From positions 1 through 64,000 of the forward strand of contig CAJNDS010000182.1 in assembly GCA_905221605.1 (NCBI GenBank): 64,000 nucleotides of DNA. The letters run 5' to 3'. Within the stretch, counting starts at the first letter, position 1. Each line of letters starts with the position of its first letter. The notes beneath the pieces were generated by a model that did not search any database, was not told the DNA's origin, and saw only the letters and a program-made list of their open reading frames with translations. This document shows, in pieces, positions 46,769-58,489 of the stretch. Made by a program: the position numbers and the translations under genes. Source of the stretch: Symbiodinium natans. Its lineage: Eukaryota > Sar > Dinophyceae > Suessiales > Symbiodiniaceae.

Positions 46769-48148
46769 CTGGACCCTCAGCCCCTCAACCACGTGGAAGC
46801 CTTGCAAAGCCATTTACTGTGCTGGGATCCGCTTTTGGCACCTGTGCGACTTGCACGTGCTGGCAACACTGGCCGGAACAAACTTCTCCTGGGCGGCAAA
46901 GCGCTTGCAAGATTCTGATCATTTCTACCTGCGCAAGTTAACATGCCTAGCGTGAGGAGCCCTTGGAATGGGAGCCGGTTAAAATGTTCGGAGTGCAGGG
47001 CAGAACCCATCCAGAAAAAACATCCCAAAACCCACATGACAAAATTCGAAACTGAAACAGTACCTGAAAACCATCGCTGGACAAGTCACTGAAGTGCAAC
47101 AGCAAAACTCAGATCGTACGTTCAAACCTTAAGCCCCATAGCCCACTCAGGCTACAGGCTACTGTGCGCCCGTAGAAACCCGTGGAAAGCTGTAGAACCT
47201 GGGCCAGGCTACCCAGTCGGAGTTGGAGGCGTCCTGCTTGGCCGACTCATGCTCTGTACTGGAGTTTAGGAGGGATCTAACCGAGCTAACATGAGCTAAC
47301 CGCCTGTTTCTGCCTGTTTCGTTTGTTGGAGTTGTATATGCTGGCCTTCAGGGAGCTTCGGGGCCTAAGCCGACGCCAGCTTGAGTAGGACCGAGTAGGA
47401 AGTAGGAAGTTGGCTCGGCGTCTGGGATGGCCTTCAGGCGACTTTGACTTTTAAGCCATTTAGGCCGATTAGGTCGTTTAGGTGCACAGACGAGCACCTC
47501 CAATATGAAACAGCGCGGAACCAACCGTGCCCAGTCGCGCAACCGTAGACCAAGTTTATGGGTAAGGTGGAGGTTCAGGAGTTCAACAACCTAATACCTC
47601 CGTCCTTCTGGATCAATTCACCAACCTCAGCCTGAGAGGGCGGCTCAAGGGGTCCAGGAGAAATCGGGCGGCCTTGCAAGGACTGGGAATCTACGCACTC
47701 GCACCTGCAATGGGGACGGATGGTTGACAAGCTAAGCATCTTTGCATCTTTTTGTTCCTGTTCCCTTCCAACGTACGGGCGGTTTGGATATGAGGAAAAC
47801 GACTCACGATTGCTATAGCGTGCTCAGCGAATGCCAAGTCACAGCTCCCATAGCAAAGCACTGGTTCGTCTCCGGATCCCGGGCCTCAATGATGCATTCC
47901 GCGGCTCAGGTGTGTGGCACGTGAGCTACCACAAGTGTACCACGGTTCACCCATGGTTCACCCGTGGTTCAATCATGGTTCACATGGTTCAGCCATGCTT
48001 CACCCCAATCACGAAGCCCAAAGGCGCTCTGAAAGAGTGCCAGGATTGGGCTCTGAGCAAGCACACAAATTCAACAAGGATGAGACCCACACGTATCACA
48101 TTTTGACTGACGGAAGAATTTGAAGTGCTTCACCTTAAGCTCTTCAAC
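46769..48148. other. Unresolved, with a small exon candidate and a 12-base repeat
   Basis: A minus frame at about 46810-46905 (RFAAQEKFVPASVASTCKSH) may be the exon before the gene at 46.7 kb. A GGTTCACCCATG-type 12-base repeat with five to six diverged copies lies at 47941-48003. Confidence 0.4.
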
Positions 48149-48568
48149 CTGAGATGAACCAGCCGTGGAAATCCACCTCGGGGCTGATGTAGGCGTTCGT
48201 GAGTGGCTCAATGTAGCCTGGCTTAGGCTTGAGAGCTTGGGATTCAAGGCTTTCGGAATAAAGATTCCAACACCTAGTTCCCTCTCCTTGCTGTCTCGAG
48301 TTCGAGAGATTTGTGCGGCCCTCAGACGGGTTTCGAGAAGCTTCGCGCGAACTCGAGATGTCCCCTCCCAACTTCCAGACATAAAAGGCCAACTTCCACC
48401 CCATCCTCCACTGAACCGGGGCCGAGCCTTTGGACTCCAGGTACTCGTACAGCTTCTGCTCGTCGTCCGAAGGTACGGTTGCAGGCGTTAAATTACCCTC
48501 GCCGTCGATGCTCGGGTATGTGAAGATCCTTGTCGTTCCTTGCGTGCCATGCCATGACCAATCCCACA
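48149..48568 (-). CDS. Two-exon or larger gene of unknown function
   Basis: The upstream coding block (about 48568-48330) reads TRIFTYPSIDGEGNLTPATV ... DEQKLYEYLESKGSAPVQWR then MGWKLAFYVWKLGGD, with strong third-base bias. Exon 2 is 48217-48149 (69 bases; YIEPLTNAYISPEVDFHGWF), between AAGCCAG and GTTGAA. The donor of the first block, in the 48330-48350 region, is not certain. The 149-residue open frame crosses the intron. Aromatic-rich, possibly an enzyme or lectin-like fold, but I recognise no motif. Confidence 0.58.
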
Positions 48569-49347
48569 CACCAGAACAACAACCAAAACTCATAAAACTT
48601 GAAACATCTTAAAGCATCCTTAAACAAAGCACTGAATCCTGAGCCCTAAGTTTTCCTAAAACAATCAGATGTGGGCAGTTTAGGCTTGGACTTGGAGCAG
48701 GAAGTGACTGCGCCGGACTGTGCCACACAGCGTCCATTCTGGAAGAGGTTTCCAAAGGCCGCCAACATCCCACCCTGGGGTCACATGTTGTGACGCATCC
48801 CCAAACCCTAACCCTCAAGAAACCCCAGCCTGAAAGCTAACACGTGGGGAGCAACCAGCCCGGTTTTGAGATACTGAATCCTTCCACATTCTTAAATGTT
48901 TCACCTCAAGACCAACCCACCAACGAACTCTCCACTGAAAGCCGTATCTACACTCGTTCGTTCTAACCTTTGAACTAAACACAATAACCAGAGCCCTTAC
49001 AACGAGGGCAAATTCACCATCCACAAAACCGCTCGACATCCCACACCAGGCCCGCCTCAGACTTGCCATAGCTCTCTGGGTTGAAAAGGGCCCGTTTCCT
49101 TTCTTGCACGCATGCGTGCAAGCTATCATTTCTAAAGTGTTTCTACAGCTTTCGGGCCAACGGCTTGTTATCAGGTTGATGCAAAACACTGCTCAAGAAG
49201 CCCAGCAGCAGTGAGTAGCCACCGCCCCCGACCTGGCCATGGCCACTCGCAAGTTGGGACATTTAGAGGGTTCGGGGCTTGGGGTTTGGCCCTGTTCTCT
49301 TATGCACGAAACACGAGCTCTAAACCAGTGACTTACACAACTTACAC
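48569..49347. other. No exon recognised
   Basis: Intergenic or intronic. Nothing beyond short open frames. Confidence 0.4.
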
Positions 49348-49501
49348 CTGCACTAACCCACAGTCTGTCTTCGGGCATTCTTTCAGCCATTGTCGGGCAT
49401 AGAACTGACCTTGCATACATTGCAGAAGCGCGGCAGCGATGACGACGTCCTGGTTGGTGTACCGATTCAAGTACCGCACCAATTGGTGGGTCCTGGAGCA
49501 G
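49348..49501 (-). CDS. Well-bounded exon, helical protein of unknown function
   Basis: A 154-base exon between TCTTCGGCAG and GTGTAAG reads THQLVRYLNRYTNQDVVIAA then ALLQCMQGQFYARQWLKECP. Phase: one base plus 51 codons, no stops. The alternating helices with hydrophobic faces suggest an ARM/HEAT- or PPR-like repeat, but one exon is too little to decide. Confidence 0.6.
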
Positions 49502-50683
49502 CTGCCGAAGATTTACAGTAGAGTTTTTTGACTTCTCGGGCTTAGAACTCAGCTGTTTTCAGCTCATACCACTCGCGCCACTACCCAACGAAAAGAAAAA
49601 GCACAAACAATGACGTTCAACTCGAAAATTTATGCCGGGGGAAGAGCACCGTACAAAAACGCTCCGAAGAGCAGCGGGCTGCAAAGCGATAACGCGCGTT
49701 TGAGATGTCATGGCTATGCTGTAAGTACACCCGCAAGAGAGTGGGAATGAACAAACAAGTACAACCGTTCGAGCCGAGCTAAAGAGCAGTCGCACGGACA
49801 GTTTGTTGAACTCTGCGCTATGAATTGTCATTAACAAGCAAGTTCATCTCATACAGCCCTACTTGCACTACTACATACCACAAAGTAGCAGACGCTTTCC
49901 CTTTGGCTGCACGAGGTGAGCGTGGTTCAAGTCGTAAGTCGGGCCAACACAAAACACACCAATCGAAACATTCTGAAGCGCAGCACATTGCAATACGAGA
50001 CAACGAGAATCAGGGCTACGGCTAACGGCAAAGCAGCAAGAAAGGACACCAAAAATATCTTGGCGTGTGGAGACGGTGAGGAGCTGATGCCAGCTTCCCT
50101 AGAAACCCTTCTGGCAAAGGATTCACGTTGCAGATTTAGGACGCACCAAGCCGGCAAGTTTAGCAGCTTAAGGGTTCAAGGTCGAGCGGAAGCACTTGGA
50201 GCCTTCCATGACATCCCAGAAGCGTAAAACGTACCGTACGCGACTTGTGAGAGTGCGACACAGGGGGCATCTGCCTTGCCTCTCAACGCGGTGCTGTGGG
50301 AACATGTTTTTCTGGGGGCATCATGCCCCCATGGCATCCTGAAATCCATAGACGGCATCCACCGCCGCCACACCCAGCTCCAGGCTCCAGGAACCCAGGA
50401 GACTTGCCCTAAACACGCAGCCCACCAGAAACACACTACCATGCACAACTCCACCAACGTTATGTAGCGTGTGCATGGGTGGATGTGTCGAGCTTTCCGA
50501 GAGCCACTAGGAATGTGGAGCTTCTGCCTCTAGCGATTGGATAAATCATCAAGTCGCCGTCCCAACCCTGAAACTACTGTTAAGCTGTGCTGGTCCTCTG
50601 GATGTTCGAGAGCAGCACGGGATATTTCAGAGTTTCGAGCATCTCGAAGCGCTGGAGGAAGTCTGTCGCGAGAATGCCTAAGC
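49502..50683. other. Unresolved, one weak C-terminal candidate
   Basis: A minus frame at about 50318-50460 (SLELGVAAVDAVYGFQDAMG, then stop) has coding-like third positions but no acceptor. A hydrophobic minus frame lies at 49950-50070. Confidence 0.35.
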
Positions 50684-50832
50684 GGTTTAGGGTTTAGAGG
50701 TTCAGAGTTTAGGGTTTAGGGTTTAGGGACCCTAAACCCTAAACCCTAAACCCTAAACCCTAAACACTAAACCCTAGACCCTAAACCCTAAACCCTAAAC
50801 CCTAAACCCACCCTAAACCCTAAACCCTAAAC
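50684..50832. repeat. Head-to-head telomeric repeats, (TTTAGGG)n then (CCCTAAA)n
   Basis: About 45 bases of G-rich telomere strand, ending in three clean TTTAGGG units, abut about 103 bases of CCCTAAA units at 50728/50730 with a single shared A. This orientation is what two telomeres joined end to end would leave. Variant units occur in both arms (TTTAGAGG, CACTAAA, CCTAGAC, CCCACCCTAAA). Confidence 0.93.
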
Positions 50833-51790
50833 TGAGTGAGGCCGGGGCCATCGAGCAGGGCGGGAGCCAGAAGCCCTCCGGCGGGCGACGGAGCTCCAGT
50901 CACGCAGGCAGCTGCGGGCTGCGCGGTGGACCCGGCAGGTCGCTGGCGAGAAACCCGTCAGGGCGCCCCAGAATGAGATACCCCAAACCTTCTCGCAAAA
51001 AATGGCAACCTCCTTTTGGGAGGTCTCCCGGGCCTCTCCCAGAGCCTCACCTCCGGCCGTCGTCGTGTTTCCTGGACCGGAGGTTGGTTCAGGCAAGCGG
51101 CCCGTCAATTTTCCTGGACGCCCCTGCTGGGAGGTGCCGGAGGCCCCTGCTGGGAGGGCTGTCGGAGGGCTCTGCTTGGAGGCCGCGCCTCCTAGGCCCC
51201 TGCGTGGGAGGCCTGGGAGGTCCCTGGGAGTGGGGCCGCTGCAAACCTCTGACATCAGGCAAGTGATCAGCCAGGACGCAGCAGTGCCGGGCGAAGGCGG
51301 CAGCCAGCCCCAGTCCCAAACCTCTGACTTTTTAGAAGGCATCACAACGCCAAGCAAGGCCTTCCAGATGCAGCATCAGCGAGGGCAAAGGCGGCAGCAA
51401 CCCCCATCCCAAACCTCGCACTTCAGGCCCTTCCATGAAGTCTTCCAAATCCCCAACAAGGACGCAGCATCGCCAAGGGCGAAGGCAGCAGCCAACCCCA
51501 AGCCCAAACCTCTGACTTTTTGGCCCTCCCACAAGCCCTCAAATGATAGACATCATCCCTTGCAACGCCAAGGGGCTGCGAATCTCAGGGTAATTGATCT
51601 GCATCGATGCCGAGCTTCTAAACCCAACCAATAGACAAGAGAAAAATGACCAAAGCACGATCAGAGTTCAAAAGAACCCTAAACCCGTAAAGGTTAAGGC
51701 GAGGGTGGAGCGCCAGCGGGGGTGGGCTTACGCAAGTCGGGGCGCGCGCCTGGGTGCTTTCAGCACCAGCGCGCCCACTCATGGAGACAC
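50833..51790. repeat. GC-rich block with a 93-base minisatellite and a strong hairpin
   Basis: Three diverged units of 92-94 bases start at 51278, 51370 and 51464 (GCAGCA...AAGGC.GCAGCCA..CCC..CCCAAACCTC). Upstream, GCCCCTGCTGGGAGG-type words repeat at 51120-51240. An 18-base-pair hairpin with one bulge lies at 51741-51775. Open frames of 176 (minus) and 210 (plus) residues cross the block; their Pro/Gly/Ala composition follows the repeat, so I do not call a gene. Confidence 0.7.
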
Positions 51791-51828
51791 CCTAAACCCT
51801 AAACCCTAAACCCTAAACCCTAAACCCG
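51791..51828 (+). repeat. Short interstitial CCCTAAA array
   Basis: Five perfect units in the same orientation as the right arm at 50730. It closes the GC-rich block on its right side. Confidence 0.95.
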
Positions 51829-52301
51829 AACTCACAAAGGGAATCCTGAACTCGGATCCGCAGAGCAGATTTGAAAAAAGACGAAAAGCGTCCGAGCAGC
51901 TCCGATCATCTCCCGTCAGGTTCAACAGAGCCTTGGGGCTTTTAGTCACATTCAATCAAATTTAATTAGTCACCTAGACCTGGTCTTCACATCTACATCT
52001 ACATGTCTACATTCTGCCCCATGTTCTTGTAGCGATGCGGCCTCAGGCAGAAATCTTTGACTTTGCAAGCTTGGAGCGCACACTTCAAAAAGCGTCTCGT
52101 ACTTGTATGGGCGTGGTAAAGGTGGCCAGAAAGGGTGCAGGTTGAAGGGAAGGGCCACAGCCTGAAGCCTGAAATCCGTATCTCGGACGCTTGACTTCCG
52201 AACCCTCCGCTACACAGCAGCCGCACCATCAGGGCAAAACCGACTCACTGAACGTGAAGCCACAAGCCGTCCACATCCCTGAACCGGACGCTGCGTCAGA
52301 C

Positions 52302-52430
52302 CTCTCTGCCCAGCAGCATCCACCGATGCCTCTGTGCCTCCTCCAGCCAGTTCGCTGAATATGCTCTGCACCTCTTCCTCTTGGATGGTTCTGGGACAGT
52401 GGGGAAACACCGACGTACACACACCAACTT
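52302..52430 (-). CDS. Well-bounded basic exon of an unrecognised gene
   Basis: A 129-base, 43-codon exon between CTGCTTTCAG and GTCTGA reads FPTVPEPSKRKRCRAYSANW then LEEAQRHRWMLLGRE. About 70 per cent of its third positions are G or C, better than the overlapping acidic frame. The basic Lys/Arg cluster suggests nucleic-acid binding or nuclear import; nothing more can be said. Confidence 0.5.
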
Positions 52431-52987
52431 CTGAAAGCAGGTCATCGACTCCCCGCCGAACCCCCTGAAAACCCCCAACCCCGCAATGGCAAGAGCAACT
52501 TTGCTCCTGTGCATTACAAGCAGATACAAGCAGATACAAGCAGCCTCGGCTCAGCAACAATGCAAAGCTGAGGGCTTTGAGCTTCAGGCTCACAGATCCC
52601 AAGCCCGAAGGCCTAGCCTGAACTCACCCCTCACCCACGTGCCCGAACAGGCGAGAGCTTTCCATGTCCACTCGAATTTAAATGTTGCCATCACTTGCTG
52701 AATACGACGTTAACCAGTCAAAGCAAGCACATCCGGCATGCTTTATCCACAAGCTCCTCGTCGAAAGGATTCTGAGGATGTGTATCGATGGTACGTCATT
52801 GCATTGTCATTGCCATAATTGATTCAATAGCACCTCATGTCCCGCCGAGGCCCCGCCTCACTGAGGCGGTCGCCAATCAAGGCTCCAAAGTCATCGAGGC
52901 TCAGCTTGCCACCTCAAAGCTTGGGCTTAGGCCCCTAAAGGGCAGTTGGAAGGTTGCCTAGGGACAAACAGCGCTAAAGGGCTGACC

Positions 52988-53115
52988 TTAAATGTAGTCT
53001 GAATTTTCGCTGTCTTTCAGTCGAACAGTGGGCGGAACCTGACTTACACAGGCAAACCCACACAGCACGACAACCGGGGTAGTTCCAAGCCCGCAACCAC
53101 AGACCTCAATCGAAA
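52988..53115 (-). CDS. Possible C-terminal exon
   Basis: The minus frame reads LGTTPVVVLCGFACV then VPPTVRLKDSENSDYI and stops at TAA. GTAAGTCAG in the middle offers an acceptor right before VPPTV, so the exon may begin there. No family recognised. Confidence 0.38.
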
Positions 53116-54558
53116 AGCAGAAATGACAGAATCCGGCACCACTAAAACTAAAAACTTGGCGGTTACAGTTTGGGGTGTAGGGATGTAGCTGTAGCACATG
53201 GTGTACCTGGCAGAAGAACACGTCAAGACATGCAAAATTGGGGCTTCAGGATTTCGGAGTCAAGGTTGAACCATACATTCAAGGACAAATTGATTGATTG
53301 ACTGACTGGTTGACTGATTAAATTGAGGCTTCAACTCGAATCTGAACCGTTCTTCAGAGCCTCCGATCCAGAAGCTGCACTCAAGTACAAATGTCACCTG
53401 CTTTGGTAGGATTTCTATTCGAATACCATATTGATCCCTTCTGACATTCAGGCTTAAACTCCAAACCGCCTGAGCAACTCAACTCGAGAATGCTCCCAAG
53501 CCCTGGAAGGGAACTTATAACGAACTTACGGGCATGTGGCTACCAACTACATACATGCTGCATGCATACATATGTGTATGTACATATACACGTATTTTTC
53601 GTATTGAGCCTTAAAGCATGACGTGTCACCCTTTCCGGCTTAGGGTTTCACATGGTTTCATGTTTAAGGAGACGGCGCCTCTAAGAGGCCGTGCGAGTAA
53701 CCACAATTTCTGGGGCTCGGGGTGGGGTTGGGGTGGGGGGGGGGGGGGGTAATCACGTGACTTGGGACTTCACACCTGCAACTCCAAAGCCTGAACCCCT
53801 AATCCCCAAAGGCCTAAACCCTTGCTGTTTAATTCGGGGTTTATAAGCAAAACGCGCCCGCGCCTAGGCGAGAGCGCAATTTCAAGCAAAAAATGTGTCC
53901 GAAACTTCAAAACGACACCCCCGAGAAAAAAAACACAACAAACAAACGATCCTTAAACCCAAAAGAATAGTCCAAGCAGTGCAAACCCAAATCCTGAAAC
54001 CTGAACCCTAAACTTTGAACCTTGAACCCTGAAGAAGAATCAACTTGAGGCCACTTTCAGGATCCAGTGCGCAAGTCTGTTGGGTTACAACCAAAGCACA
54101 ATTCCAGAAAATCATGCCTGCGCTGTGGCGAGAGCACTATTTCGAACCTGAACTGCCGGAGCCATAACGCAGAAAAAACTTCCCGAACCGAAAATCGCCA
54201 TTTGAAAGTTCAACATGGGGAATGAGCAAAACGTGCCCGCGCCTAGGCGAGAGCGCAAATTCGAGCAAAAAACGCGTCCAAAACTTCAAAAAAAAGGACC
54301 CCCTGGAAAAAAACAACAAAAGAAACGATCAGGCTTCGAGCGAAAATGCATTTTTCCGAAAAAATGACCTAACCCTTCAGTGTTTTCGAGCCCTGCTGCT
54401 GCTGCGGTGATCACGAAAATGTGTGTTTTACTTGGGTTTTCAGCCCTCGACGCGAAAAATGTAAACACAGAATGTGTTCAGTCACACGGCCTCTTACGGG
54501 CGCCGCCACCATGTTTAAGGCTGGCTGTGTATGTAGAATTGTGGGAATGCTTCGGCAC
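53116..54558. other. Three-copy repeat and G-run, no gene resolved
   Basis: A run of about 14 G lies near 53735-53748, and short TTGATTGATTGACTGACTGG-type words at 53290-53320. Confidence 0.45.
53848..54330 (+). repeat. Three-copy repeat around GCGCCTAGGCGAGAGCGC
   Basis: About 100 bases at 53848-53950 recur at 54229-54330 (shared GCCCGCGCCTAGGCGAGAGC and a following A-rich AACTTCAAAA segment). A more diverged copy lies at 54118-54180. The core CGCCTAGGCG is a perfect palindrome. Confidence 0.8.
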
Positions 54559-54673
54559 CTGGGCAGCCTTTTGCCGATGCTGATCTCGAGTACGACCTTG
54601 CCCTCTTGAGGTTCTACGACCTTCAATTCTACAAGCTCTGTCTCGGAAGCCTTGGAGTGGCAGATGTGTCCTA
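54559..54673 (-). CDS. Well-bounded exon of an unrecognised gene
   Basis: A 115-base exon between CATATCAG and GTGCCG reads GHICHSKASETELVELKVVE then PQEGKVVLEISIGKRLPR. Phase: two bases, 37 codons, two bases. The alternating beta-like pattern suggests a beta-sandwich or SH3-like piece. The 127-residue open frame extends upstream to an ATG at 54794, but that part has A/T-rich third positions and looks intronic. Confidence 0.55.
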
Positions 54674-55139
54674 CTGATATGAAACTACTTTCATGAAATA
54701 ACCACTGTGACAATCCGCTGTCCAAGCAAGATTTAGTGCCTTTTGTACTCTGCATTCCTGCACCCACAAACACAGTGCCACGACCAGGAGCCATAATCCT
54801 CGCTGCTCAGCTTTTTCCTTGGTTTGACAGTTGTGAAAGCCCTTAACCCCAAGCAAGCTACTTCGATCGTAAACGGCTTTGGGCCCCGCTATCGGCGTAG
54901 GAGGGGCTTGGGATGCAGGGCAATTCACTGAGCCACGAAGCCTAAACCCCAAAACTTGACGCCCTGAATGCCTCAATCCCCGAGTCCCCACTGCAATCCG
55001 CAATAACAAGATTTGATTTTGGAGGCTCATCTGCGCCAAGCGCTGACCAATCTCGTCTTTGGAGACAGGTGAGGTGATGTCATCGATCCTGGGACTTATT
55101 CAAGGCTTTGCTTCGCCGCGAGAGCTTAGCTTTGAGCCT

Positions 55140-55870
55140 TCAGAGTTCCAACCAAGTATTGTGCCGAAAAACAAACAAAATGACGTTCAGCAGGATTTGA
55201 GTTGTTTCTGATCGAGTTCGCAGTCAATTCTGTACCCTCCTTTGCAGGGAGCATCTGTAATCATGGTCTGACATGGACAATTTCGATTTAGCAGTGAATA
55301 GTTGGTGGAACCTGATCTGGAGTTGCATATCAAGTTCAATGTGAAAACATATGCGAACGTTGTTAAAGCACGACGTTCAGGTTTGGATAGCACGCTATAA
55401 TTTTTGATCTTTGTTATTGTAAGAGCACCAAGGTTAAAAGAGCAAACTGCATAAAACAGTTGTTTTAAGCAAATCCTTTGTAAAACATGCATGGTATGGA
55501 CAAGATTATGCTGCATCATAAGCTCAGTGTTTTTGGATCACATGTACTTTGTTCCCTTGTTATTTATAGATTACGATACTTCTGACATAAATATGTGGAG
55601 TATCTAAACGCAAAACTGCTGTACTGTTTAGTGTGCCTTTAAAAAAACATGATGATTAAAAAAACCCTTCAATTCAAAATTCATCACTAACTTGAAGACA
55701 TTTACGAATACATACACTTTTTGTTTAAGACTTTTTTTGGCGTAGTGCATGCGCTGGCCATGACACATCAGTGGCAACAAATGCAAACACATGCAATCAG
55801 TGCACAAATGCAAACACATGCGACTAATGCACAATATAATGAAAAAAAAACAACATTAAGTGGATACAAG
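55140..55870. other. AT-rich island
   Basis: The composition changes sharply to A/T-rich, with TTTTT and AAAAA runs. A 28-base repeat (GCACAAATGCAAACACATGC core, two copies) lies at 55779-55832. The only long frame is a minus 110-residue one at 55187-55519 with no splice sites; I cannot decide whether it is coding. Confidence 0.6.
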
Positions 55871-56104
55871 GAAGCACCATCCCTCACAAGCAATCCGCAA
55901 GATTCTGGGCCGGTGGGAGGCTCTCTTTTCGGTCCCAGTCTTCAAACCATTCAAAGATATTCAAAGCATTCAAGCCTTACTCTGAATCTCCAAAGCTCTG
56001 GAGGTTCAGGATCTTCATCGGTTCCTTGCCTTGGTGCTAGCGCTGGGCAGTGAGCTGGAGCATGCTGGAACTAAGGGACTTCGAAAGCTTTAAGGGCCCC
56101 TTAC

Positions 56105-58440
56105 CCTTTGTGAGGTGCCTAGCTGCGCTAGAACGCAAGAGAGCCCAGCAACATGCTGAAGAGTACTTGCTGAGATGCCCTCCGCTTTCTCCTTCTTCAG
56201 CCGCCGTGCAGCGGTCTGGCCAAGCGCTTCAAAGACGAAACGTGTGGATTTCACTTTAACTGGTCAGCTTTTTCAATCTCGACCCTTGCATTTACACGCG
56301 ATTCCTGGATACGTCTACACAACGAAGTTCCGGGGCCTCGATGACCTCTGTGTGCATGGATGTACATGGCTTGAAGCGCGAACGCTCCACGATGACCTTG
56401 AAAGAGGCCAAGATGGGCCAAAATGGGCCAAGATGGGCCAAACAAGATACAACCGAATGCCGCTCTAAGAGTAGAAGGATGTTTCGGACCCTTTGGGCCC
56501 TTCGACGACATTGAGTCAGGGCCTATCGCAGCTCTGAAATTGACTGGTCCGGCGACAGGCCGGTCACACAAACCACCAAGGAGTCTTTAGAAAGTGGGCC
56601 TTCTATTCTGTTGAGATTACCTGCGCTTGCTCGTAAGGCCCAGGGATGTGGTGGAGGCTTCGGGAGTTCTGGGATATTTCTAGGATTCAATCACTGCTTA
56701 GGCACCTGAAACAATCCTAAGACCATGAGTCAGAATACTGGGCGTTTGTACAGCGCGTTGTTGGGCACAACCATCTTGTAGCGGCCATCCGAGCCGGGCT
56801 CCATCAGGACCTGCCACTATCGACAGGGTTTGGTTGGTTCGGGGGGAGTTCCTCAAAATGAAATTCTGCGAGTATGGAAGCGAAGGTTCGGGCTCGCACC
56901 AGGGTTACTTGTACATGCGAGCCCATGGAAAAGAATGGCATGTCATTCCTCAACCCAAGTTCACATCTTCTGATTCTTCTGCAAGTACGCCCCAACCAAC
57001 TTCAAAGAGGCTGTGTCTTGTCGGTTCTCCGGTTTTCCGAGGTCGAGCTCCGTGTCCCAACCACTAGAAAATCCCCTTAGACACTGTCAAAACCATCCCA
57101 CGATGTTTCCGGCCCCGCTCCGGCCCCATTGGCGATGCGCAGCTGGACCATGCGGAAGGCCAGTAGCCGGGCCTGGGTCTGGAGGTCTGCGAATGTCACT
57201 GTGAGGGCGAGGTGCGGGTGAGGGTGAGGTCAAACATCCGGAACCCCTACATCCCGCACCCTTCCTATACAAATCAACAAATCCCTCACCCTGCACGCAA
57301 TGAACCATCATCAACCCGAATCAACCTCCTGCCCCCTAAACTTAATCTGCCAAGGCACATCTATGGCCTCCTTGGGGAAGGACGGTCCGGTGAAGTCGAT
57401 AAAGTCCACCTAGCAAATCAAAGCTTGCAAGGTTCAGAAGTTCAAGGGGTTGCTGGAAGTGTCCCTGCCATGTCTGCCCTAGTTAGACAAATCACTACGG
57501 TTGCGCAAGGCATCTCCAACTTCCAATCCCTAAACCAATCTACACCGTCCTTCACCGTCCTACACCGTCCTACGTCGTCCTACGTCGTCCTACGTCGTCC
57601 TACGTCGTCCTACGTCGTCCTACATCCGAATCCTGAGGAAGAGCAGATGCCTCGATCCGGCCACCACCACTGGGCTCGTCACCTAGCCCACGGGAATGCC
57701 TAAACAAAGTCTGGCTAAGGGGCTTTGAAGCGACCTCGCCAAGGGCAGCGGTGAGTTGGTGAGTAGTTTTTCTTGTTTGTTTTCAGTTTGGGAAATTTGG
57801 TACCTCTTTTTCCGAATTCGCCTCGGCCTCTGGCCGAGAGGCATCTGGAACAAGCAGACCAGGACCTGGTCTCCTTCCGAACCAGCCCGAGATGTGCGGT
57901 ATGAATGATAGTCCTCCCTTCCTGAGACCCTCGGCACTCCTGAAAGTCCCCTCAGACCTGAAGCCCTCCTGCCTCCTGAACTCATGTCTCGCTGCACCGA
58001 GCAGCATATGACTTTGGCTTTTCTGCATTTTCAGTCCGAAAACAGCCGACAACCCCAAATCCTGAAACCTCAAAACTAAAACCCCCAAAAAGCGCCCCGT
58101 ACGTAATGTCTCGCCTCCGCGAACCCCACACCAGAACCCATGCCCAATGCCCTGCCATACCTTGAAATTTGGGGGATCAGGGTTTCGGACCTGTGTGGAA
58201 AGGGCTCGGGTTAAAGTAGGGCAACTAGGGAATCCGGGTTTCCAAAACCCTTCGTCTTGGAATCTTGGCCGCGCACTGAGGGACATGCCATCAAGCAGGA
58301 AGGATGTGATCAGATAGGGGTCTGACCTTCGGCGATTATGACTGGTCATCACTGTTCATTCCAGCTCGGGCGACAACCCGCTCCCTCAAACCGAAATCAA
58401 TCTGAAACCCTGGTACAAAATTCCCCAAAGGACCCACACG

Positions 58441-58489
<49 letters not shown>

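Noticed and set aside
50827-51634. 176- and 210-residue open frames across the GC-rich block
   Set aside because: Opposite strands both open, composition set by the minisatellite, no recognisable domain.
54505-54600. Plus-strand ATG in a near-perfect GCCGCCACCATG start context
   Set aside because: The frame is 31 codons with weak bias, and the opposite strand carries a well-bounded exon next to it; the context is likely coincidence.
57345-57412. Plus-strand peptide LLGEGRSGEVDKVHLA resembling a kinase glycine loop
   Set aside because: No other kinase motif follows; the minus strand of the same bases encodes a family-matching exon (DFTGPSF) with splice sites.
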